A stretch of DNA of 64,000 bases, taken from NCBI GenBank assembly GCA_035079385.1, contig JAVHKY010000047.1:2666001-2730000 (forward strand). Reading direction: 5' to 3'. Source of the DNA: Aspidiotus rigidus. Lineage: Eukaryota > Arthropoda > Insecta > Hemiptera > Diaspididae. Below the pieces are notes generated by a model that made no database searches, had not been told where the DNA came from, and saw only the letters and a program-made list of their open reading frames with translations. Positions 1 to 9,204 of this stretch are shown one piece after another. How positions within the stretch are numbered: the stretch's first letter is position 1; every line of letters begins with the position of its first letter. The translations under genes and the position numbers were made by a program.

Positions 1-2
1 AA

Positions 3-578
3 CCCACGCGGAATTGCCTTGATTCAACTACCTCCCTCCCCCGCGACTCTTCTGTCGATAGTAGGACCCGTTTCATTAAACTCCCCTTCTTGGGTAAATT
101 TTCTTCGAAAATGAGTCGCGCCCTCCGCCCCTTCGGTTTCCGTCCCGTATTTTATAATCCTACGACGGTAAAAGGGCTATTATTTAGGTCAAAGGACCCT
201 ATCCCGCCCCTTGAAAAGAGCGGAGTTTATAGCATAGCTTGCAGGGACTGTAATGGGATGTATGTAGGCGAGACTAGTCGTCAAATTAAAATTAGAGTGG
301 CTGAACACCTAAAAGATTGGGAAAAAAGGCATTTGGGCGAATCCGCATTTGCTGACCACCTTATAACCAGTGGTCATGGTTTCAGGGAGGGGTCAGAAAT
401 CCTCCTCCATAGAGAGAAGGCTTACTTCAAACGCCGTGCTCTGGAAAATATTGAAATTATTCGTCATCTTAATAGCGATGATATAAATCTACTCAACAGG
501 TACATTCCGGACGAGGGGTTGGTCGAGCTAGTTTACGAGTATGACTCACAGTCTCATACTTCGCTAGTTCAATCATGA
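3..578 (+). CDS. Penelope-like element protein, C-terminal part with GIY-YIG endonuclease (cut by window edge)
   Basis: The frame is open from base 3 to the stop at 576-578, so the protein begins upstream of the window. An ATG-only reading would miss the first part, which matches the linker seen in the other PLE copies here (LDSTTSLPRD, then LPFLGKFS). A GIY-YIG nuclease follows: GVY near base 222, a Cys pair CRDC, YVGETSRQ, an Arg-rich stretch RVAEH, and ADHL with a further His. In PLEs this domain nicks target DNA for reverse transcription of the element RNA. The reverse transcriptase part lies outside the window. No internal stop or frameshift is seen in the 190 visible codons, so this is the best preserved C-terminus of the PLE copies here. 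Family assignment is firm; whether the whole element is active cannot be judged. Confidence 0.88.
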   Translation, partial: PTRNCLDSTTSLPRDSSVDSRTRFIKLPFLGKFSSKMSRALRPFGFRPVFYNPTTVKGLLFRSKDPIPPLEKSGVYSIACRDCNGMYVGETSRQIKIRVAEHLKDWEKRHLGESAFADHLITSGHGFREGSEILLHREKAYFKRRALENIEIIRHLNSDDINLLNRYIPDEGLVELVYEYDSQSHTSLVQS

Positions 579-641
579 TTTCTTCTCCTCCGTCGTTGTG
601 ATTGTTCTCTTTTCCCATCTCGTCGAGTCACTTTTTATCTA

Positions 642-671
642 CGCTTGAGAATGGTTGTTTAACCGAAAGCG
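642..671 (+). other. PLE 3' UTR hairpin (conserved RNA structure candidate)
   Basis: About 65 bases after the PLE stop, CGCTT pairs with AAGCG around an asymmetric GA-rich internal loop and an inner stem GGTT/AACC with a 4-base loop. The same motif lies at about 59197-59224, 59887-59915 and, reversed, at 56587-56613, in each case downstream of a PLE reading frame. PLEs are known to carry hammerhead ribozyme motifs near their ends. The arrangement GA-rich loop, stem, GAAA is reminiscent of a hammerhead core but does not match it exactly, so ribozyme activity is only inferred. Confidence 0.45.
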
Positions 672-2150
672 CGCTCGCGGCTTCCTTTATTTTTTATATT
701 CTGCGGTTCTTGCAAATTGCCCTCCAGTTTACTTTTTCAAGTATTGTGGAGCTTTTCTTCGATGAAGATGAATATTAGGACATTAAGAGAGGAGAAGATA
801 ATCCACCGGCGACTTAGTTCTAAGTTGTGTCTGGTATGTGTGTGCTAAAGTTAACGTACCTGAGAAATTGCACTTTGGCGGTTTTTAAGAAAATGGGATT
901 TTTCCACGGAGGTTCTTCCAACAAACTTGAAAGCACCAGTACTGGTGTAGGAGGAATCAATGCATGTACAACCTGCACATACTCCATAATGCAGGACAAA
1001 CGGCTGCCATGCGACTCAAGCGAGAGTAAATTGTCATTTGAGTGAGTAATAGGACTTCGGAATGCGAACCAAATAAATTCACCCTGACTAGTAACAATCC
1101 GACAAATGGTGACTTTTAAAGCATATTAATTTGACCTTCATTTCATGTATATAAACTTCAAATTTGATAAAACCTCTCCTTATTTTCGAAAACACTATTC
1201 AACATATTTTGTGTCAATGTCGATGGAAATTCAAAATATTTATAGCCATAAATTATTCTGTCATCATACAAACCGCCACCAGCGGTGTCGCAGTTATGGT
1301 GTAGCACCGCAAGTCATCTATACCGTGCGGCGCAAAATGTATACGAATTAGAACTAGCTTGACGAATAAACAAATATTCATTGATCATCAAATGAAATAT
1401 GAAATTTTACCATATTTTTGGGAGGAAAATATCATCAGTGAATTGAAAATAAAATTTAAATTGTTTAAAGGTTATTTAAAAATATTCGATACCAATTTAC
1501 TGAAAGCTAAATCAATTCTATCAGGACGTAAAAAATGTATTCTCATGAGATGATGAAAATACTATATTTTTTTCTCTCTGAAATTTTATAAGGTCGAACG
1601 ACCAGACAAGATTGTACCTCATACTCTTCAGCAAATTGAGAGAGCTCAAAGTTACAAAGTCCAGACAATGTATCATCACTCACCATCAATTCAAATAAGT
1701 TTTCACGGCTGAAGAAGGACATCAATTTTTGGCGAGCAATCAGGGGCTATCCAATTGATTATATAAGGGTCTTAAAAAGGGGAGGGGCGTTGCAAACTCT
1801 CGATTTGCGCCCTTACTTGGGAGAAGGAAAGATAGAAATCCATTCTTAGGTTGAGCCGCCTATCCGCTCGGATCGCTAACTTTGTGCGTGGTTCGTTCAA
1901 TAGAAATAGTACTTTTGCCGAACGAAGCGGAATTGGTCTAATTTGTAGAATGTGAAAAAGCTGAATATGTTTCATTCAATACATTTTTTATTTTTCTCCC
2001 ATATACCATCATAGTTCAATTTCCCTTGCGCGATAATCAAGACATCTCAAATATTAAGCATTCAATCATTAGAGCTTAAGGCAAAATCTCACCTAAGAGG
2101 CAAGGGGATCTACAAAGTCTCATGTATTTTTACATGGAGGTAAAATATAA
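672..2150. other. Non-coding stretch; PLE tail then AT-rich DNA
   Basis: The first hundred or so bases are probably the rest of the PLE 3' UTR. Its end cannot be fixed without a second full copy. The remainder holds only short ORFs without recognisable domains, and no repeat unit was identified. Confidence 0.4.
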
Positions 2151-2279
2151 GCACGTAATAAATGGAGAAGGGTGACGGCAGATATCAGCTCCCAGCTAAA
2201 TTACTGAAATCGACAAAAAAGGAACAGTGGGTACATTTGCAGAAAACGTCCACGTCCAGCCTAAAAAAGCTTTTCTATT

Positions 2280-2800
2280 CTGTAACCTGCTCAAATTTTG
2301 ATAGTCGGAGGGGGGACTTCCAAGCAGTACATAGGAACAGCAAGGAGGGGGGGCGTGTGCTGTGATCTAGTTTAGAGATTTCGACAAAAACAAATTATTG
2401 AAACCATATTTATGAGAAGAGGTACTTGAATAAGCAGCAAATTGTGGTTCCAAAAAAGGGCAAGAGATTTGACCAACGCAAGCTTGAAAAGTTCTTCGAA
2501 GGTGACCATGATCAATGCTGTACGAGAGAGAGGTTGCTCCAACCTACTCGACTAATTTGGAAAAATTTGATTTTCGAGCGGGGGGACTTGGAAGATTTTT
2601 GACCTCAAAATTACGTATATTGAAGTTGACACAGAAATCGAAAAATTTTCTCATACGGGTTTTCGCCTCACCGCAAGGTACGGGGGAGGGGTCGAGGGTC
2701 GAAAATTCAACCCACCCCCAAATATTTTTCCATCTTCGGACTTGTAATGTAGATAATGAAAGAGAGCCTAGGAGCAACAAAAAGGAGTAAGATTCATTTT
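2280..2800 (-). repeat. R1-type repeat fragments (degenerate 45-bp units)
   Basis: Blocks such as GGGGGGACTTGGAAGATTTTT are the reverse-strand form of the 45-bp unit found in arrays at 7612-8150 and 63420-64000. Runs of six or seven G sit next to these blocks. The two overlapping ORFs here, one on each strand, are best explained by the repeat. Confidence 0.45.
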
Positions 2801-3281
2801 TTTTCCCTTGAAAATGGCGTCTTTAGATACAGGGAAATTGAGTTACCGCGAAAGGTTCAGGGTAAATAGAAGTCAGAAGTTGGGATTCATATTGTCCGTT
2901 GAAAAATGGTTCGTGGATGGGTTTCCTCCAATATAGAGTAAGAAAACGATAGACTGGTGTTTCGAATTATGTATTGACATGAAGGAGGGGGAAGTCGAGA
3001 AGAAAGAGAAGAATAGCAAAATAGAGCGCACGATGCGGAAAGCTCTCGTAGTTATTCGCAAAGCCGCCGATTAAACTTAGTCTAATACCTATTCCAACGT
3101 TTGATTCATTGGCTGGCCCGTAAATTTGTTAATCTTATTATTCATTTTTGGAGGCACTGAATTAAGGTTTTCTGGAGCAAGCGAGCTACTGTGCGGATGG
3201 GTCACAGGTCGCAACACGATGAGTGGTAAGATGACACTTGAGGTCAAGGCTCCATTCGATTGGAAAAGAAATTCTTAGATA

Positions 3282-3902
3282 ATGAAATATCCTAACCCAA
3301 AGTTCACTCCCTGGGATATACTAGTTTTCTATCAATGTGGAAGTCTTTTGAAAACTCTTGGAGGGCAACAACCTTTCCTTGGAGGTATGAAGATGTTATT
3401 GAAACCGCAAGAGGGGAAACCAACTTTTCAAGTATTCAAATTCTCTGAGATTTCGAAATGCTCTGTTGGGGTTAGTCAATACTTATTTGAGGATACTGAA
3501 GCCTATGGGTGAGAGGGAAAAAGACGTCTAGAGTCATTTCGTTTAACGCTGTCATGCAATGTCAGGGTGTCCACCAGAATCAGAAAGTGAAAAAAAGGAC
3601 TTTCCGGGATCTTTTGGGGGACTTGGCCAGATTTTTTTTTGGAACCTATTCAAGACATTCTCCCTCCCCTTCATTGGACAATGGAACTTATATTTACTTT
3701 TCGTAGAACAATTTTGTTGTCAATTTCCTCTTTAGGCTCAGAGGAAAAAATTCTGGTTGGACCTGAGTTCTGGGGCCCTTTCTACGAGGCTTTTACGAGG
3801 TCCCGGGGTTTTCAGAGACCGGTAGACTATACCCTGAATGAGGAATACCTAATGCGGCTTCTTATGGCACACTATTTTAAACTTTGTGGGGCTGAGACAT
3901 AG
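3282..3902 (+). CDS. Unrecognised ORF pair in one frame, possible decayed gene
   Basis: Two open segments, 3282-3512 and 3639-3902, lie in the same frame. TGA codons at 3510-3512 and about 3588 separate them. The second segment is rich in aromatic and charged residues (EFWGPFYEAF, LNEEYLMRLL) and reads like real protein. An AATAAA-type polyadenylation signal follows within 30 bases of the last stop. No family is recognised. It could be a decayed host or element gene, or chance. The spacer between the segments contains an R1-like GGGGGACTTGG block, so an insertion may have broken an older frame. Confidence 0.22.
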
Positions 3903-4610
3903 ACTAACCTACTCGTACTAAAAATAAAGTTTTGGAGAATCCTCATTTGAATTTATTTTTCTTTTCTTCGTTTAAACAAGATGTTGTACAATCTCCATTT
4001 TCACTATCTACCCCTCCTCCTCCTCGTCCTCCCATAAAAGAAGACTTCTCTTATTCCTGTTGAATTTAGCTTTGCTGTTGATTGAAATGACAATTGAACT
4101 TCTCGAGAAATTATATTAGCAATAATTTAGGCAGGAAAGAGATTACTAGATACTTGAATCGACAATTTTTTGCGCTTTTCAAAGATCGAGAAGTGATGAC
4201 TAGTTACGAAATGCAGAAGTACTGACTATAAACCTTGATAAGATTTATTTTATTAACGTTATATCGTTTCAACATCCCATTCGATATAGATTTACTCGAA
4301 GGATGGATAACGATCAGCCCGCACATAATCCATTTACGAACACGAACTAAACCAGAAGGCGATAAATAATTTTTCGAAATTTCTGTAGACTATGAAACCT
4401 CGCAAAATCCTTCACCGATAATATATACTGTTTTAACGGATGGATATGAGTTATTATCGATCATTTATCTCCCTTCCATAAATCATAAAATCTCTCGGGT
4501 TCTAGCCCGAAAAACGAGGTCTCTCGTACATTTAACGAGCGAATTTCGAAGATGACCAATCATTTGAAACTATAGTGTTATCAATTTATGAGAAAATAAA
4601 GCGTAATGTT
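3903..4610. other. Non-coding; probable intron start of the minus-strand gene
   Basis: No coding signal is seen. On the minus strand this stretch lies directly downstream of the splice donor at 4617-4612, so at least part is likely intron of the gene whose exon ends at 4618. Confidence 0.4.
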
Positions 4611-4617
4611 TACTTAC

Positions 4618-6487
4618 TGATGAGAGAATGGTCCGAGGCACATCCAGAAGAGGCACTAGACACAGACACCAACGAAGAAGAATTCAACGGCAACGCGGAT
4701 TCAGACGTAACCACGACACACGGTTTAATGACACTCTGCGCGGGTAATAAAGGTAACGAGGACGAGGAAACGTTAGAACGAAAACGGCGATGCTCCCGAT
4801 CAAGCGAACAACGATCGAAATGCGAGTTGACATCGCAGACGCTGGCGAGTGGCTGCGTTAACTGCGCATCGGATGTAGCGGCAGTGGCGCTCGTATTCTT
4901 CGCAGTCTCAATACCTAACGTTGCATTCCCTTCTATATTCACAACTTCCGACTGTGCACGCTGCGACGCCGCATCAACGTTCGACGCCGATGGCTTACAA
5001 CAACTTTCATCTTCTATCGTTTGCTCTTGCATGCCCTTGAACTGGACTTGCTTCTTGACTTTTCTATTCACGCTAGGCTTATCGCTGAAAGTTGTTAGGT
5101 AAAAGTTTTGATTTGGATTACCACCGCCTCCTACATGATTTTGTGTAACAAACGCGTCATCGACTACTCCGTTACCGATGTTAGGCAGATTCGTCGACGG
5201 CGAGAGACCGTCGGAACTGACCAGCGCCGAAGAACACATACCGGACTCGTGCGGAAGGCCGTTCGTAATTGTGGGAAGTCCACTCGCTGATGTATTCAAC
5301 GGTTTTTTTAGAATCGATTTAATATCGCTGTAATTCGACGTCGTCGTCAAACTTGTATTCGTATTCTTAGACGTAACAGGCCCTTCTAATTTTGCATCAT
5401 TCTCAGTGAATACCCTCTGATTCTGATAAATAACGTTACTTCGAGCTTGATCCGCGAGTGTTATCGTTGGACGAACGTTTACGGATTTTCGTCGAGGGGG
5501 TCTTTTCGGCACATTCACGTTCTCGACATCGGTCTCCGGTTCATCGTCAAAACTCGGATCGCTGATCCAATCTTCCGAACAAGCGTTCGTGGACGACGTG
5601 ACCGTATTGAAAATTCTGATCTTTCGCCCAGCTATGCTGACGCCGTTCGCAGTTTCGGAGGTTTTCTTCAAACGCAACGAGGACTTGCCTTTATCTTGCA
5701 ACTTAGATATGATCTTATCTTTTAAGGTAGCTTTAGGTTTCTTTATCGATAATGCACCGCCGAGTGTCTCCGTTAGATCTTCGTCGCTGATTATGGCGTC
5801 CACGGAATTCCGTACCAGGTCGTAGGGGTTGATATCGCATTCTAAAATGGATTTTCGCGCTTCGTCGTTCGAGTGAGGTTCGTTTTTGATCGCTTCCAAA
5901 GAGGGCAAACGATTTACCGCCATAAGAGGGATGAGTTTCCTCTTGCTAGGCGAATGACTTTTCGCTCGCACGGTGGCGTTCTTTTTCGCGCTACCCAACC
6001 GCGATTGCCTGATGGTATTATACGGATCGGGAACGTCGTCATGATAGAAATGGACTCCATTTTTAGCGCGAACTGTTCCGAATGCCTGTACGCTGCTAAA
6101 ATTACGCATGGAGACTAGGCAATGATTGCAGGTATTCGATTTGCCGCAATTCGAACACGAGTGGTTGGAGCAACAACAATTGGGAAAAATGCTGAGTTGT
6201 CCTTGGAAGTTAGGTTCGAAATTGAAAAAACTAGGACGAACAGCAGGTTTCACGCTTCCGCTACCGTACAACCAGGCTTCCGCGTATTTCATAGACTGTG
6301 ACAAAGCGCTACCGGCGGAAACGCTGTGGTATTTGATGTGGTAATCGTTATACATGTTGGTCGCGGGTAATACGGAAGCCGCCATTGTGCTCACTTCTAA
6401 ATTTTCGCGATTCTTGACTTTCTTATTTTTACGACCGCGTGTACTCGATTTTCCTTGTTCCAGCCATCCGTTCGTATAATGTTCGTC
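4618..6487 (-). CDS. Large internal exon of an unidentified host gene (about 623 codons)
   Basis: This is the only long non-transposon reading frame. It opens after a strong acceptor (pyrimidine tract then TTACAG, exon starting at 6487) in phase 0. It ends one base into a codon at 4618, before the donor GTAAGTA, so the apparent stop at 4610-4612 is intronic. The upstream Met codons in the open frame are intron read-through. Numbering from the exon start, residues 13-27 are basic and 104-123 form a Cys cluster (Cys 104, 105, 106, 111, 114, 120, 123) that could bind metal. Residues 478-483 (KKQVQF) fit the RVxF docking motif for protein phosphatase 1. The rest is Ser, Asn and Thr-rich and probably disordered, with basic patches such as PKRPPRRKS and SILKKP. 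The base composition is clearly richer in GC than its flanks. Family not recognised; first and last exons were not found in the window. Confidence 0.75.
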
Positions 6488-6640
6488 CTGTAAGAAGAAA
6501 CAAAGAACAAGAAAACGATGAAAAACGAGGATCGATAAGATTTTCTTACAGACGTAGAACAAGTTTTTACATTATAATGAAGGATGGAGGTAGTTAGCGA
6601 GTACATCTACTACTCATTTTCAAAAACCAATAAAAACAGT

Positions 6641-7491
6641 TAGGGAAATATATAAGTGCACGCTTCATAAAATTATATTGACCATCAGTTCCCCTCCCAC
6701 CGTGGATAAAACTGACGCGACGTTGAAACTATGACAAACGACATAAATGCACGCCAGGACTGGCATAGACTCGTATTTCAAAAGAAGATAATTAATTTTG
6801 CTGCATTTATTGTGAGGAACTCAGCCAGGATGGGCTTGACAGTAGAGACTGCCTCCCCATAGTGAACCTCAAACTCCCTATGAGTGAGGTATGACTGTTG
6901 ATGGAAGTGTTTCCCTGTTGTTCCACCCCGGAGAAGTCAGTCGAGTCAGTTGGTTAATGCATTTGATTTCGAGAATTGCCGTGAGATCTTCACTGGTTGG
7001 TCAAACACTGAGGTTTGTCGTCAGAATAAGATGATTCGGCAGAAGTATGATGCCAAGGGGCGATGCACGGTAGTTATAATATGGCTCAGTGCAATAGCCG
7101 CGAGCATTTTATTATTGACTTGTATTCAAGTGTTCGCCGTTTCGACAATATTCGCACTTCTGATCCTTCCCGTGATTTGCCAATTCCACTCTTCCTTTTT
7201 GCAAGCCCTTCTTTGCAATCAAGGTTCTTGATAGAGTCTAATCTTCAGGCCCCTCTGGAGCTTCCTTTTGATCTTCATGAAGCTTTTCATGCTGCACGTG
7301 TCAAGTGGCAGGCGGATGTTAATTTCGACTCCTCTCGCAGCGTAATCTTGAACTCAGATTTATTCAAGAAGTGGTTGTGCTTAGTCGTTGTAAATTATTT
7401 GAAAATTTATGTTTGTTAACTGCATTAATATGTATTAATATTATTGTAATGTCTTCCTGAAATATATGGTGATGGTAAAAAAAAAAAAAAA
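6641..7491 (+). repeat. 850-bp A-tailed dispersed repeat, copy 1
   Basis: This block recurs almost unchanged in reverse orientation at 40301-41148. Both copies start at GGGAAATATATAAG and end in GGTGATGG followed by an A run (15 bases here, 10 in the other). Different tail lengths at the same end suggest spread through RNA. No convincing target duplication was found; TTAG occurs at both edges here, which is too short to be decisive. It is not a recognised family. Confidence 0.7.
7051..7419 (+). CDS. ORF carried by the 850-bp repeat, function unknown
   Basis: The frame is open from 7051, with its first ATG at 7063. The corresponding ORF is open in the inverted copy (40413-40724) and differs by only a few residues over about 100. 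The protein contains HFIIDLYSSVRRFDNIRT and PIPLFLFASP, with mixed hydrophobic and charged residues as in a folded domain. A competing frame gives a Leu and Ile-rich peptide that looks like a shadow. No family is recognised. It may be a fragment of a larger transposon protein. Confidence 0.3.
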   Translation, partial: CQGAMHGSYNMAQCNSREHFIIDLYSSVRRFDNIRTSDPSRDLPIPLFLFASPSLQSRFLIESNLQAPLELPFDLHEAFHAARVKWQADVNFDSSRSVILNSDLFKKWLCLVVVNYLKIYVC

Positions 7492-7497
7492 TTAGAA

Positions 7498-8224
7498 GCC
7501 ATTGCAGACGTTGCAATGGCAGCGGGGAACCCGCAATTCCTTAACTCGACCTCTCAGGTAGTGTGGAACTGAGTTGATAATCTTGTCATATAATTCAAAT
7601 CGAAATTATCATTGTACATTCCCTCCTATCATATATAGCTCGAGAGTCGAAATTCCTCTAAGTCCTCCTTCTATCATATATAGCTCGGAAGTCACAATTC
7701 TTTCAAGTCCCCCTCCTATCATATATAGTTCGAGACTCGAAATTCTTCTAAATCTTCCAAGTCCCCCTCCTATCATATATAGCTCGAAAGTCACGATTCT
7801 TCCAAGTCCCCCTCCTATCATATATATATATATATATATCTCAAGACTTGAAATTCATCTAAGTCCCCCTTCTATCATATATAGCTCAAGACTCGAAATT
7901 CTTCTAAGTCCCCCTCCTATCATATATAGCTCGTGACTCGAAATTCTTCCAAGTCCCCCTCCTATCATATATAGCTCGAGTCTCAAAATTTTTCCAAGTT
8001 TTTGGTTGGACGGCGGACGGTAGTTCGAAAGTCAAAATTCTCCCACGCGCCCCCCCCCCCTATTATATATAGCTCGAGACTCGAAATTCTTCTAAGTCCC
8101 CCTCCTTTCATATATAGCTCGAGACTCGAAATTCTTCTAAGTCCCGAAACCTAACCTAACCTGCGGACGCGGACGTTTTCAGAGGATGTAATCTCCTAAC
8201 AAAATGGATAGCGGGTTCCCCGCT
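7498..8224 (+). mobile_element. R1-type foldback element with 45-bp-unit interior
   Basis: A perfect 9-bp hairpin, GCCATTGCA/TGCAATGGC, at 7498-7520 opens the block. It is followed by AGCGGGGAACCCGC at about 7520-7534. The reverse complement of that 14-mer, GCGGGTTCCCCGCT, lies at about 8210-8224. Between them is the 45-bp-unit array. Inverted ends around a tandem core with no protein suggest a non-autonomous MITE-like or foldback element. No target duplication was established. Confidence 0.5.
7612..8150 (+). repeat. Minisatellite, about 45-bp unit (TCCTATCATATATAGCTCGA...)
   Basis: About a dozen degenerate units of the form TCCTATCATATATAGCTCGA followed by a (G/C)AGTC(A/G)AAATT and TTCCAAGTCCCC block. 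A TA dinucleotide run expands one unit near 7820-7840. A C10 run occurs near 8050. The unit length is a multiple of three, which explains long ORFs across it on both strands. Confidence 0.85.
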
Positions 8225-8236
8225 AAAACCCTGGAC

Positions 8237-8299
8237 TTGGAGTGCTGGCTTGTCGTGGCATGGAAGCTTATGCTGACCTGTCAGTAACCAAACCATTCC
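8237..8299 (+). repeat. 63-bp segment shared with 40232-40294
   Basis: ACTTGGAGTGCTGGCTTGTC and the following 40 or so bases recur, reversed, directly beside the A tail of copy 2 of the 850-bp repeat. In this region the segment sits 750 bp from copy 1, on the far side of the R1 element. This suggests both loci descend from one larger repeat into which R1 inserted here. Confidence 0.6.
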
Positions 8300-8416
8300 A
8301 TTGTCTTCTTTCCTGTTTCTTCTCCCTGTATTAGGTTTACTTACTTGACAGTTGAATGAATTGAATGTGGATTGCACATTGTTCTGCATGTTCTCACATG
8401 TGCACTATATGGTAAG

Positions 8417-8660
8417 GTGTGCACTACTTACATGGTGTATTTGTCCATTTCATAGAATTTCAAGTGTTTTGTATCTTGAGTGCACAACTCGAATGAAGAT
8501 GTGTGCACTACTTACTTCATATATTTGTTTGTTTTATAGGATCTCACATATTTTTGGTCTTGAGTGCACAACTTATTGGAGGATGTGTGCACTACTTACT
8601 TCATTTATTAGTTTGTTTCGATGGATTCCGAGTGTTTTTGGTTTAAAACACATATTTGTG
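8417..8660 (+). repeat. 84-bp tandem repeat, three copies
   Basis: GTGTGCACTACTTAC starts at 8417, 8501 and 8585, giving an 84-bp period. Each unit carries a second GTGCACAACT block. Because 84 is a multiple of three, the repeat creates a 28-residue peptide periodicity in the ORF at 8352-8969, which I do not regard as a real protein. Confidence 0.8.
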
Positions 8661-8899
8661 GGTATCCTACAGATAGTTCGAATTAAATTTAAAAAAAAAA
8701 ATTATTGTGAGGATGCAAGGATGGTAAATCAATTTGTCGTGAAAGTATGCGAGTTGGTGAGGAACTGGTCCAACCGTCATGATCCCACATGCATGATTGT
8801 TGTACCATTTGTGGAAACTCCCTCCATACTCCTGAGCATGTGGACAAAGTTGTACCATTGGGCTCTCTTGAACAAACCAGTATTTCGAATGGATGATGA

Positions 8900-9204
8900 C
8901 GAGGAGAGGTCGTTGTACTCCATCGGATCTTCAAATCTCAGTACGCCACTCACCGTCAGCAATATATGAAACTCGAAGGTAAATGGGCATCCTTTGATAC
9001 ATTCAAGTGGGAACTACACTTCTCAATGAGTGTGAATGTACTTGCCCGTTCTTCTTGAAACACTCTCTGTGCAAACACGTCATTGGCATGCAAATTCGAT
9101 TGAAATTTTGTACCGTCTCCCAGGAAGCTAAAAACATCCCCATGGATCAAAAACGTAAGCGCGGCCGCCCCTCCAAAGCGAAGCAAGCGCTACTATTACA
9201 ATAA
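8900..9204 (+). pseudogene. MULE transposase C-terminal relic with SWIM zinc finger
   Basis: The frame at 9007-9204 reads CECTCPFFLKHSLCKH, a CxCx(n)CxH SWIM zinc finger, then KRKRGRPSKAKQAL and a stop. In insect MULE transposases the SWIM finger followed by a basic RGRP tail is the usual C-terminus. Upstream, KSQYATHRQQY and KLEGKWASFDTFKWE are found in another frame, so at least one frameshift separates the parts. The catalytic DDE core was not found nearby. A FLYWCH-type N-terminal relic of the same superfamily lies at 21997-22470. Confidence 0.65.

Noticed and set aside
4575..5102. 175-codon ORF on the plus strand opposite the host exon
   Set aside because: Lies antisense within the host exon, whose splice sites and composition support the minus strand.
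6488..6606. Upstream Met codons extending the host frame (MFYVCKKILS...)
   Set aside because: The hydrophobic start is the pyrimidine tract of the intron; a clear CAG acceptor lies at 6488-6490.
7574..7936. ORFs on both strands rich in SPPPIIYSS
   Set aside because: Produced by the 45-bp array; no codon structure or domain.
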